NCBI GenBank assembly: GCA_016199835.1
Contig: JACQFX010000026.1
Location: 124,001-188,000, forward strand
From: Nitrosomonadales bacterium
Lineage (GTDB): Bacteria; Pseudomonadota; Gammaproteobacteria; Burkholderiales; Gallionellaceae
Length of the DNA: 64,000 nt
Reading direction: 5' to 3'
Part shown: positions 35,643 to 44,012 of the stretch, in pieces
How the letters are laid out: every line of letters begins with the position of its first letter
How positions within the stretch are numbered: the stretch's first letter is position 1
Made by a program: the position numbers and the translations under genes
Notes under the pieces: model-generated
Told to the model about the DNA's origin: nothing
The model's database searches: none
Seen by the model: only the letters and a program-made list of their open reading frames with translations

Positions 35643-36683
35643 TTGCGTACCGAACTGTTCGATTTCTGGCTCCCGGAACGGCTGATCGCCCAGCACCCGC
35701 CCGAGCGGCGCGGCGCCAGCCGTTTGTTGCATGTGTGCGGCGAGGTGCTGCATGACCGCCGCTTCGCCGATCTGCCCGGCCTGATACGCGAGCATGACCT
35801 GCTGGTGCTGAACGATACCCGCGTACTCAAGGCGCGTTTGTTCGGGGCGAAAGAGAGCGGCGGCAAGGTCGAGGTGATGGTCGAGCGCGTGGTCGGCGAA
35901 CATGAGGTGCTGGCGCAGATGCGCTCCAGCAAGTCGCCCAAGCCCGGGAGCCGTTTGCTGCTGGCTGGGGAACTGGCCGTCGACGTGCTGGGGCGTGAAG
36001 GGGAGTTCTTCCGCCTGCGCTTCAATAGCACGGAGAGCGCAACGGCTTTGCTGGAACGCTACGGCAAACTGCCGCTGCCGCCCTATATCACCCATGCTGC
36101 CGAAGCCGACGACGAAGAGCGCTACCAGACTGTCTATGCGCGCGAACCCGGTGCCGTGGCCGCCCCCACGGCCGGGCTGCATTTTGACGATGCCATGCTC
36201 GCGAGCTTGCAAATGAAGGGTGTGCGTTCGGCTTATGTGACGCTGCATGTAGGCGCGGGCACCTTCCAGCCGGTGCGCGCGGAAAACATCCAAGAGCACA
36301 CCATGCACAGCGAATGTTACGCCATCCCGCAAGCCACGGTGGATGCCATACGCGAGGCCAGGGCGCGCGGCGGGCGCGTCATCGCGGTGGGCACCACCAG
36401 CCTGCGTGCGCTGGAAAGCGCAGCGGCGAGCGGCGAGTTAGCAGCAGGAGAAGGCGAGACCAATATCTTCATCACACCGGGCTACCGCTTCAGGGTGGTG
36501 GACGTGCTGCTCACCAACTTCCACCTGCCGCGCTCGACCTTGCTGATGCTGGTGTGCGCGTTCGGCGGCATGAAGGAGATGCTTGCCGCTTATCGTCATG
36601 CGGTGGAGCAGGGCTATCGCTTTTTCAGTTATGGCGATGCGATGCTGATAGAACAGGTAGGGCGGGCTCTGCCCACCGCTTGA
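35643..36683 (+). CDS. queA: S-adenosylmethionine:tRNA ribosyltransferase-isomerase QueA
   Basis: 346 residues. Transfers and isomerises the ribosyl moiety of SAM onto 7-aminomethyl-7-deazaguanine in tRNA, forming epoxyqueuosine. Family segments: [24 protein letters not shown]-type N-terminus, [31 protein letters not shown]-like block, [21 protein letters not shown] and [16 protein letters not shown]. Start is a TTG with GGAG 8 bases upstream; the ATG at 35629 is out of frame. Odd: the last residues VGRALPTA and the stop codon are supplied by a REP element (36657 onward), so the native C-terminus after YGDAMLIEQ has been replaced. Begins the queA-tgt-yajC-secDF order, interrupted here by about 2.2 kb of accessory DNA. 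Confidence 0.95.
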   Translation: MRTELFDFWLPERLIAQHPPERRGASRLLHVCGEVLHDRRFADLPGLIREHDLLVLNDTRVLKARLFGAKESGGKVEVMVERVVGEHEVLAQMRSSKSPKPGSRLLLAGELAVDVLGREGEFFRLRFNSTESATALLERYGKLPLPPYITHAAEADDEERYQTVYAREPGAVAAPTAGLHFDDAMLASLQMKGVRSAYVTLHVGAGTFQPVRAENIQEHTMHSECYAIPQATVDAIREARARGGRVIAVGTTSLRALESAAASGELAAGEGETNIFITPGYRFRVVDVLLTNFHLPRSTLLMLVCAFGGMKEMLAAYRHAVEQGYRFFSYGDAMLIEQVGRALPTA

Positions 36684-36809
36684 ATAAACTGTCGGGCGAG
36701 CTTTGCATAGCCATTCGACTAAGTCACCCCAATACGGTGACATAAGTCGCTGGTTAAGCCCGACCTACGCAGGGAGGGTAATACACGTAGGGCGGGCTGT
36801 GCCCGCCGG
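36657..36809. repeat. REP cluster upstream of the RAYT gene, overlapping the queA 3' end
   Basis: Three family-1 units: 36657-36679 (GTAGGGCGGGCTCTGCCCACC, within queA), a split unit with arms GTCGGGC at 36691 and GCCCGACCTAC ending 36767 around about 60 bases, and 36787-36809 (GTAGGGCGGGC...GCCCGCC), 20 bases before the RAYT start. Confidence 0.88.
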
Positions 36810-36828
36810 AAATCAGGCAGGTGGCCCG

Positions 36829-37335
36829 ATGCCCAATTATCGCCGTACCCGCATACCCGGCGGTTGTTATTTCTTCACGCTGGTGGCGCATGATCGTCGC
36901 CCGGTGTTGACCAACGAAAATGTCCGGGCTGCTTTACGTGTGGCTGTACAAACAGTACGCGAAGAACATCCGTTCCTTGTGAAGGCCTGGGTGCTGCTCC
37001 CCGATCACCTGCATTGCCTCTGGCAGTTACCGGAGGGTGACGCCGATTACTCCTTGCGTTGGGCGAAGATCAAGCGCCTCACCCGGCATCATCTGGGTTT
37101 ATCTGGCGGAGAGAAGTTGTGGCAGCCGCGCTATTGGGAACATTGCATCCGCGACGAAAACGATTTCGCACGGCACGCTGATTACATCCACTGGAACCCG
37201 GTGAAACACGGTTTGGTAAGATGTGCGGCGGATTGGCCTTATTCGACCTTTCATCGTTTTGTGGCGGCTGGGATGTATCCCGAAAATTGGGGAATCGCAG
37301 AGGGCGAGCCCGGTAACGGAAATTTTGGCGAGTAG
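36829..37335 (+). CDS. REP-associated tyrosine transposase (RAYT, IS200/IS605-like)
   Basis: 168 residues from ATG 36829 (MPNYRRTRIPGG). Y1-transposase fold of the TnpA_REP class: GCYFFTLVAHDRRPVL at the N-terminus, the HUH-type pair in VLLPDHLHCLWQLPEGD, and the Tyr-bearing helix HADYIHWNPVKHGLV. Such proteins bind and nick single-stranded REP hairpins and are thought to disperse them. REP units of one family flank the gene on both sides, one of them forming its stop codon, and six further loci in this window carry them. The open frame extends upstream through REP sequence, but that part is not protein-like. Appears intact. Confidence 0.93.
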   Translation: MPNYRRTRIPGGCYFFTLVAHDRRPVLTNENVRAALRVAVQTVREEHPFLVKAWVLLPDHLHCLWQLPEGDADYSLRWAKIKRLTRHHLGLSGGEKLWQPRYWEHCIRDENDFARHADYIHWNPVKHGLVRCAADWPYSTFHRFVAAGMYPENWGIAEGEPGNGNFGE

Positions 37336-37421
37336 GTCGGGCTCTGCCCGCCGTTTAAAAACATGTCGGGCAGAGCCCGACCTACGGCTGATGGGTATGT
37401 AGGGCGGGTTCTACCCGCCGC
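37332..37421. repeat. REP cluster downstream of the RAYT gene
   Basis: Three family-1 units: 37332-37353 (includes the RAYT stop codon), 37365-37386 (opposite orientation, GTCGGGC...GCCCGACCTAC) and 37399-37421 (GTAGGGCGGGTTCTACCCGCC). With the upstream cluster they bracket the RAYT gene. Confidence 0.9.
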
Positions 37422-37455
37422 TAATAACAACGACCGACAACGGATTTTGACACAC

Positions 37456-37470
37456 TCCCCTATTAGGGGA
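37456..37470. promoter_or_regulatory. Candidate MqsA operator upstream of mqsR
   Basis: Perfect inverted repeat TCCCCTA-T-TAGGGGA, 3 bases before the mqsR ATG, so its right arm is also the Shine-Dalgarno. E. coli MqsA binds short AT-spaced palindromes of the form AACCT/AGGTT; layout agrees, sequence differs. Could repress both transcription and translation initiation. Confidence 0.5.
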
Positions 37471-37473
37471 ATA

Positions 37474-37779
37474 ATGCCCATGGAAAAACACAAGCCGCAT
37501 TACCTGCTCAAAGCGATCCAGGCTCAGATGACCACGCCGGAAGCGATGAATCTGACGCTGTCGGCGCTTGCAGGAATTCGTTCGGCAGGAATGGCGCAGG
37601 CGGATGCTTGGGCTGTGATACGGGGCTTAACCGCAGCAGATTTTTATAAGAGCATGACGACCCATTCGGATCATCGAGTATGGCAAGACGTGTATCACGC
37701 CGAATGGCAAGAAGTTGCGCTCTATATCAAGTTTCAGCAGGCGGGCGAATATTTTGTTATTTCATTCAAGGAGCGATGA
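37474..37779 (+). CDS. mqsR: MqsR-family mRNA interferase toxin
   Basis: 101 residues from ATG 37474 (MPMEKHKPHYLLKAI); E. coli MqsR has 98. The diagnostic C-terminal half is clear: DFYKSMTTHSDHRVWQDVYH and YIKFQQAGEYFVISFKER, containing the Lys/Tyr/Arg residues of the RelE-like fold. The E. coli protein cleaves mRNA at GCU sites. Toxin first, antitoxin second, as in E. coli. The stop is one base from the mqsA start, so the pair is coupled. Located in accessory DNA between queA and tgt, directly after REP units. Confidence 0.93.
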   Translation: MPMEKHKPHYLLKAIQAQMTTPEAMNLTLSALAGIRSAGMAQADAWAVIRGLTAADFYKSMTTHSDHRVWQDVYHAEWQEVALYIKFQQAGEYFVISFKER

Positions 37780-37780
37780 A

Positions 37781-38185
37781 ATGAAAAAAAGTAAATGGAA
37801 CGGACAGGCATGTCCGGTCTGCGCGGCGGGCGTGTTGCATGATGGCAGCAAGGTCGTGACGCAAGACTATAAAGGCCATCCCTATCAGGCCAAATTGCAT
37901 GGGGCGTTTTGCGACAAATGCGACGAAGCGATTCTGGTTTACAGCGCTTCGGAAGAGGCGGCATGGCTGGCGTTCCGCGATCAGGTAGATCGTCAGGCGG
38001 CCAGCGAACTGGAAGGAATACGCAAGCGCTTGAAACTCACCCAGGCCCAAGCGGCCAAACTGGCCGGCGGCGGTAAAAATGCCTTCTCCCGCTATGAACG
38101 CGGACAAGCCAAGCCGGTGGCGGCGGTCATCAATTTATTCAAGTTGCTGGATAAGCATCCTGAGTTGATGAAAGAGTTGGCGTAG
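37781..38185 (+). CDS. mqsA: MqsA-family antitoxin and repressor
   Basis: 134 residues from ATG 37781, one base after the mqsR stop, with AAGGAGCG upstream. N-terminal zinc site from two CxxC pairs (CPVC and CDKC), then an Xre-type helix-turn-helix at the C-terminus: LKLTQAQAAKLAGGGKNAFSRYERGQAKP and the KLLDKHPELMKEL tail that is nearly the same in E. coli MqsA (131 residues). The N-terminal domain would neutralise MqsR; the C-terminal domain would bind the operator, for which a palindrome at 37456-37470 is a candidate. Confidence 0.94.
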   Translation: MKKSKWNGQACPVCAAGVLHDGSKVVTQDYKGHPYQAKLHGAFCDKCDEAILVYSASEEAAWLAFRDQVDRQAASELEGIRKRLKLTQAQAAKLAGGGKNAFSRYERGQAKPVAAVINLFKLLDKHPELMKELA

Positions 38186-38281
38186 AACAAAAACGGGGAT
38201 TTATTTGTTTTGGTTGCTTGGTCAGAAAAATAAATCTGTCACCATTTTTACCAACGAACAATTGAACAGCGAGGTGTAACA

Positions 38282-38838
38282 ATGGAATGGCTGCCACCTA
38301 TTTCAACGACCGCGATTTTTGGCTTAGTCCTGTGGCTTGGTCGCAACCTAATAGCAACGCGATTAACAAAAAGTGTTCAGCATGAGTTCGACACTAAGTT
38401 GGAATCACTTCGGACTGAGCTTCGCAAGAACGAAGAACTGTTCAGGGCTGATTTACGCGCAAAAGAAGCCGAAATTGCCGTTCTTCGAAGCGGTGCAATG
38501 ACGGCGATGGCAAGCAGACAAGTTGCGTTTGATAAACGCCGATTAGAGGCAATTGACCAGCTCTGGTCTGCATTCATAGCTCTTGGACCTGCTAAGTGGA
38601 TTTTGGTATCAATGTGACCCTTCCCTATTTGGAAGCGTATATCGAAGAGCATGGAGATAGTGCCTATCACTTATTGCTTGATACTCTTGAGACAAATCTC
38701 CTGGATGAGTTTCGGAAAATGATGGCAGGGGAAGAGGATGACAAGGATGCTGTGGAACGAGCGGCAAAGATAGTTGAAGCAGCGAATTCAGTTATTGGCT
38801 CTACGAAGCCAGGTGGCATGACACCTGACACGCCTTGA
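38282..38838 (+). pseudogene. Broken gene for an uncharacterised membrane-anchored helical protein
   Basis: An ORF of 111 residues (38282-38617, good GAGGTG Shine-Dalgarno) has one N-terminal membrane helix (ISTTAIFGLVLWLGRNLIA) and a long charged helix, and stops shortly after IDQLWSAFIALGPAKW. A second frame, open from 38596 to 38838, continues with VTLPYLEAYIEEHGDSAYHL and a helical acidic tail. From memory, a family of longer proteins joins two such parts through roughly 100 more residues, so this looks like an internal deletion with frameshift near 38600. Alternatively, the first ORF is a small membrane protein in its own right. Function unknown. Confidence 0.5.
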
Positions 38839-38861
38839 GTGGCTGCAACGTGGATCGGTAG

Positions 38862-40028
<1,167 letters not shown>

Positions 40029-40078
40029 AAGGCTATCCGTGATAGAATGCGCGCCTTGTTTTAAGACCGGAGTTTGAA

Positions 40079-40417
40079 ATGTCCCTGAGCAATTTGTTTA
40101 TTAGCAATGCCTATGCCCAAACTGCTGTGCCTGCACAAGACGCTGGCTTCGTGCAATTCGTGCCGCTGTTCGTGCTGGTCGTGGTGTTTTATTTCCTGAT
40201 CCTGCGCCCGCAGCAAAAGCGCGTGAAGGAGCAGAAGAACATGATCTCCGCACTGCAAAAGGGCGACGAGGTCGTGGTGAGCGGCGGCATGTTGGGGCGC
40301 GTGGGCAAGGTAGACGATAATTACGTCAGCGTCGAAATCTCCGACGGCGTAACCGTCCTGGTGCAGAAGAGCGCGGTGCAGACCGTGCTGCCCAAAGGCA
40401 CTATCAAGTCTATCTAA
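40079..40417 (+). CDS. yajC: Sec translocase accessory subunit YajC
   Basis: 112 residues; one membrane helix (FVPLFVLVVVFYFLILRP) followed by the typical QQKRVKEQKNMISALQKGDEVVVSGG and a small cytosolic beta domain. YajC forms a subcomplex with SecD and SecF at the SecYEG channel. ATG start with GGAGTTTGAA upstream. Position between tgt and secD is the standard order. Confidence 0.96.
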   Translation: MSLSNLFISNAYAQTAVPAQDAGFVQFVPLFVLVVVFYFLILRPQQKRVKEQKNMISALQKGDEVVVSGGMLGRVGKVDDNYVSVEISDGVTVLVQKSAVQTVLPKGTIKSI

Positions 40418-40426
40418 GGCATCGCA

Positions 40427-42238
40427 ATGAACCATTACCCGCTGTGGAAATACCTGCTGATCCTGAGCGCGTTAGCGTTGGGATTGGTTTACACCATGCC
40501 CAATTTTTACGGCGAGTCCCCGGCCGTGCAGGTGTCGCCGCTGCGTTCCGGCATTAAGGCGGATGCCGCGCTCATGGGGCGAGTGGAAGCCGCGCTTAAA
40601 GCTGCGAACCTGAATTCGGAAGCGGTCTCGCTGGATGCAACCAGCGTCAAGGCGCGCTTCGGCGATACCGACAGCCAGTTGAAGGCCAAGGACACCCTGC
40701 AAACGCAACTGGGCGAAGATTATGTCGTGGCGCTGAACCTGCTGTCGCGTTCGCCGCAATGGCTGGCTTCCATCAGCGCGCTGCCCATGTATCTGGGTCT
40801 GGATCTGCGCGGCGGCGTACATTTCATGATGCAAGTGGACATGCGGGGCGCGCTGGACAAGGCGATGGAATCTTCGGCCAGCGATATACGCAGCACCTTG
40901 CGCGACAAGAACATCGCCTATTCCGGCGTGACTCGCGATGGCAGGCAGTTGACGGTTCGCTTCCGCGATGCGGATGCGCGCGGCAAAGGCGAGGCCGAAT
41001 TGCGGCAGCACTTTAATGGGCTGCTGTTCAGCAACAAGGAAGAAGGCAGCGAATACCTGCTGCTCGCCTCACTCAAGCCGGAAGAAGATAAACGCATCCA
41101 GGACTCGGCGATACAGCAGAATCTGGTCACGCTGCGCAACCGCGTCAACGAGCTCGGCGTGGCCGAGCCGGTGATCCAGCAACAGGGAGCGGATCGCATC
41201 GTGGTGCAACTGCCCGGCGTGCAGGACACGGCGCGCGCGAAAGATATTCTTGGGCGTACCGCGACGCTGGAAGTGCGCATGGTGGACGAGGAACATCATT
41301 ACGTCGAGGGTACGGCCGTGCCGTTCGGCACCGAGATGTTCAAGGATCGGGAAGGCACGCCGATACTGGTGAAGAAGGCGGTGATCTTTACCGGCGAACG
41401 CATCAGCGATGCGCAACCCGGCTTCGACAGCCGCGACAACGAACCGGCGGTGCATCTCAATCTGGATGGCGTAGGCGCGCGCAAGTTCAAGGAAACGACG
41501 CGCGAAAACGTCGGCAAGCGCATGGCCATCATCCTGTTCGAGAAGGGTAAGGGGGAGATCGTCACCGCACCCACGATACGCGAGGAAATTGGCGGCGGGC
41601 GCGTGCAGATCACCGGCAGGATGAGCACCGAGGAAGCGCAGAACACGGCCCTGCTGTTGCGCGCCGGCGCGCTGGCCGCGCCGATGGAGATCGTCGAGGA
41701 ACGCACGGTCGGCCCCAGCCTGGGTGCGGACAACATCGCGCGCGGCTTCAATTCCACCAAGATCGGTTTCACCGCAATCGCGATTTTCATGATGGCCTAT
41801 TACCTGATGTTCGGTATGGTTTCCATGCTGGCGCTGGGCGCTAACCTGCTGCTGCTGGTGGCGCTGTTGTCCATGATGCAGGCCACGCTGACTTTGCCCG
41901 GTATGGCGGGCATCGCGCTGACGCTGGGTATGGCGATTGACGCCAACGTGCTGATCAATGAGCGCATCCGCGAGGAGCTGCGCAACGGCAACACGCCGCA
42001 GGCCTCCATCCATGCGGGTTATGAGCAGGCATTTGGCACCATCCTCGACTCCAACATCACCACCTTGATCGCGGGTATCGCACTGTTCATGTTCGGCTCC
42101 GGCCCGATACGCGGCTTCGCCGTGGTGTTATGCCTGGGCATCCTGACCTCGATGTTCAGCGCAGTGCTGGTGTCGCGTTCGCTGGTGAATCTGATATACG
42201 GCCGCAAGGCGAGGTTGTCGAAAGTGGCGATAGGTTGA
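40427..42238 (+). CDS. secD: Protein translocase subunit SecD
   Basis: 603 residues. RND-type membrane protein that uses the proton gradient to pull secreted proteins out of SecYEG. N-terminal helix (YLLILSALALGLVYTMPNFY), D1 motif LGLDLRGGVHFMMQVD, large periplasmic P1 domain with NELGVAEPVIQQQG, then five helices including the D4 region GIALTLGMAIDANVLINERI with the transport Asp. Starts 9 bases after yajC. A REP pair begins 4 bases after its stop (42242), between secD and secF. Confidence 0.97.
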   Translation: MNHYPLWKYLLILSALALGLVYTMPNFYGESPAVQVSPLRSGIKADAALMGRVEAALKAANLNSEAVSLDATSVKARFGDTDSQLKAKDTLQTQLGEDYVVALNLLSRSPQWLASISALPMYLGLDLRGGVHFMMQVDMRGALDKAMESSASDIRSTLRDKNIAYSGVTRDGRQLTVRFRDADARGKGEAELRQHFNGLLFSNKEEGSEYLLLASLKPEEDKRIQDSAIQQNLVTLRNRVNELGVAEPVIQQQGADRIVVQLPGVQDTARAKDILGRTATLEVRMVDEEHHYVEGTAVPFGTEMFKDREGTPILVKKAVIFTGERISDAQPGFDSRDNEPAVHLNLDGVGARKFKETTRENVGKRMAIILFEKGKGEIVTAPTIREEIGGGRVQITGRMSTEEAQNTALLLRAGALAAPMEIVEERTVGPSLGADNIARGFNSTKIGFTAIAIFMMAYYLMFGMVSMLALGANLLLLVALLSMMQATLTLPGMAGIALTLGMAIDANVLINERIREELRNGNTPQASIHAGYEQAFGTILDSNITTLIAGIALFMFGSGPIRGFAVVLCLGILTSMFSAVLVSRSLVNLIYGRKARLSKVAIG

Positions 42239-42241
42239 TCC

Positions 42242-42285
42242 GTAGGGCGGGCTCTGCCCGCCATGTCGGGCGAAGCCCGACCTAC
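42242..42285. repeat. REP pair between secD and secF
   Basis: Two units in opposite orientation, 42242-42262 (GTAGGGCGGGC...GCCCGCC) and 42265-42285 (GTCGGGC...GCCCGACCTAC). Starts 4 bases after the secD stop and ends 26 bases before the secF start. REP structures in operons can shield upstream mRNA or partly terminate transcription. Confidence 0.9.
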
Positions 42286-42310
42286 ATTTGGTTCTGAGGA
42301 TAAATAAGAA

Positions 42311-43243
42311 ATGGAATTTTTCCGCATCAAGCAAGACATCCCGTTCATGAGCTACGGGAAGATCACCACCAGCATCTCGCTGGTGACGTTCATCGTCGCC
42401 GTCATTTTCCTCGCCACGCGCGGACTGAATTTCGGCGTGGATTTCACCGGCGGCACGGTGATCGAGATGCACTACGTCCAGCCCGCCGACCTGAACAAGG
42501 TGCGCGATCAATTGGGCAGCATCGGATTGAAAGACGCGCAGGTGCAGAACTTCGGTACCAGCCACGACGTGCTGATCCAGGTGCCGCTCAAGCAGAATGC
42601 TTCGGGTGCGAAGCTCTCCGAGCAGGTGCGCGACACCTTGCGCGCGCAGGATGCCAGCGCGGAAATGCGCCGCGTCGAATTCGTGGGGCCGCAGGTGGGC
42701 AAGGAGCTGGTGGACAACGGTTCGCTCGCGCTGTTGCTGGTGAGCCTGGGTATCGTGTGCTATCTGTGGCTGCGCTTCGAATGGAAATTCGGCCTCGCCG
42801 CCATTATCGCCAACCTGCATGACGTGGTGATTATTCTCGGCTTCTTCGCTTTCTTCCAGTGGGAGTTTTCGCTCTCGGTGCTGGCGGCGGTGCTGGCGGT
42901 GTTGGGTTACTCTGTGAACGAATCGGTGGTGGTGTTCGACCGGATACGCGAAAACTTCCGCAAGCTGCGCAAGACCGAAGTGGCCGGCATCATAGACAAC
43001 GCCATCACGCGCACCATGTCGCGCACCATCATCACCCACGCCTGCACGCAGATGATGGTGACGGCCATGCTGTTCCTCGGCGGCGAGACGTTGCACTACT
43101 TCGCATTGGCGCTGACCATAGGCATCTTGTTCAGTATCTATTCCTCGGTGCTGGTGGCGAGTCCGCTGCTGATGATGTTCGGCGTATCGCGCGAGGACTT
43201 CATCAAGCCGGAAAAGACCGAGGCGGAAGAAGTGCTGCCGTAG
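42311..43243 (+). CDS. secF: Protein translocase subunit SecF
   Basis: 310 residues. Partner of SecD with six membrane helices. Family segments: FFRIKQDIPFMSYGK, the F1 motif LNFGVDFTGGTVIEM, VGPQVGKELVDNGSLALL, GYSVNESVVVFDRIRENFRK and the TITHACTQ-like TIITHACTQ. Length equals E. coli SecF (about 323). Preceded by GAGGATAAATAAGAA as ribosome-binding region just after the REP pair. Confidence 0.97.
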   Translation: MEFFRIKQDIPFMSYGKITTSISLVTFIVAVIFLATRGLNFGVDFTGGTVIEMHYVQPADLNKVRDQLGSIGLKDAQVQNFGTSHDVLIQVPLKQNASGAKLSEQVRDTLRAQDASAEMRRVEFVGPQVGKELVDNGSLALLLVSLGIVCYLWLRFEWKFGLAAIIANLHDVVIILGFFAFFQWEFSLSVLAAVLAVLGYSVNESVVVFDRIRENFRKLRKTEVAGIIDNAITRTMSRTIITHACTQMMVTAMLFLGGETLHYFALALTIGILFSIYSSVLVASPLLMMFGVSREDFIKPEKTEAEEVLP

Positions 43244-43250
43244 CGGGATC

Positions 43251-43272
43251 ATGTGGGAGGCCGCTCCCACAT
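43251..43272. repeat. Perfect palindrome between secF and dedA
   Basis: ATGTGGGAG, 4-base loop, CTCCCACAT, 8 bases after the secF stop. No T-run follows, so a processing or repeat element is as likely as a terminator. Similar GTGGGAG palindromes are a known class of dispersed repeat in other proteobacteria. Confidence 0.6.
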
Positions 43273-43297
43273 CCCTTGCCAACTTCTGGAATTCACC

Positions 43298-43933
43298 ATG
43301 TCACTCATGCTCCTCGATATCGCACTGCATCTCGACACGCATCTGCTGGCGCTGATACAGGAATACGGTGTGTGGGTCTACGCCATCCTGTTTCTTATCA
43401 TCTTCGCCGAGACCGGGCTCGTGATCGTGCCGTTCCTGCCGGGCGATTCGCTGCTGTTCGTGGCAGGGGCGCTGTGCGGCATGGGTTCGATGGAGATGCA
43501 TATCCTGATGCCGCTGCTGATGCTGGCGGCATTCTGCGGCGACAATACCAATTACTGGATCGGACGGCTGGTCGGCAACAGGCTGGTGCAGCGCGCCGAC
43601 TCGCGTTTCTTCAGGCGCGAGCATCTGGACAAGACTCACGCCTACTACGAAAAACATGGCGGCAAGACCATCATCTTTGCGCGCTTTCTTCCCATCGTGC
43701 GTACCTTCGCGCCGTTCGTGGCGGGCATAGGCCTGATGAGCTATCGCATGTTCCTTGCGTTCAGCGCGCTGGGCAGTCTGGCCTGGATAGGCAGCTTGAC
43801 TCTGGCGGGCTATTTCTTTGGCAACATTCCGGTGATCAAGAACAATCTCACGCTGATGATCGTCGGCATCATCGTTGTTTCTTTCCTGCCCGCGATCCGT
43901 GAATTCTTCCGCCATCGCAAGCAGGCTGGATAA
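43298..43933 (+). CDS. DedA family membrane protein
   Basis: 211 residues from ATG 43298 (MSLMLLDIALHLDTHL). Typical DedA pattern: re-entrant ETGLVIVPFLPGDSLLFVAG, the acidic site FCGDNTNYWIGR, and the basic FARFLPIVRTFAPFVAGI followed by C-terminal helices and a positively charged tail. DedA proteins include undecaprenyl-phosphate and phospholipid flippases or transporters needed for membrane homeostasis. The exact substrate of this member is not evident. It follows secF by 54 bases and may be read through from it. Confidence 0.92.
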   Translation: MSLMLLDIALHLDTHLLALIQEYGVWVYAILFLIIFAETGLVIVPFLPGDSLLFVAGALCGMGSMEMHILMPLLMLAAFCGDNTNYWIGRLVGNRLVQRADSRFFRREHLDKTHAYYEKHGGKTIIFARFLPIVRTFAPFVAGIGLMSYRMFLAFSALGSLAWIGSLTLAGYFFGNIPVIKNNLTLMIVGIIVVSFLPAIREFFRHRKQAG

Positions 43934-44012
43934 AGGGCTATACGCCGCATAGCGTTATACGCGGTGGTATAGTTGCGGCTCCCAAGGTCGGGTGTAAGGT
44001 ATCTATCAGGAT

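Noticed and set aside
35629-35645. ATG at 35629 as the queA start
   Set aside because: It is out of frame with the QueA sequence; the TTG at 35643 is in frame with GGAG at proper distance.
36657-37421. CRISPR-like array around the RAYT gene
   Set aside because: Repeats alternate orientation, are irregularly spaced and contain the gene itself; no spacers of uniform length and no cas genes. They are REP units.
42128-43282. 384-codon minus-strand frame across secF
   Set aside because: Opposite an unmistakable secF, with His/Gln/Arg-rich content and no motif.
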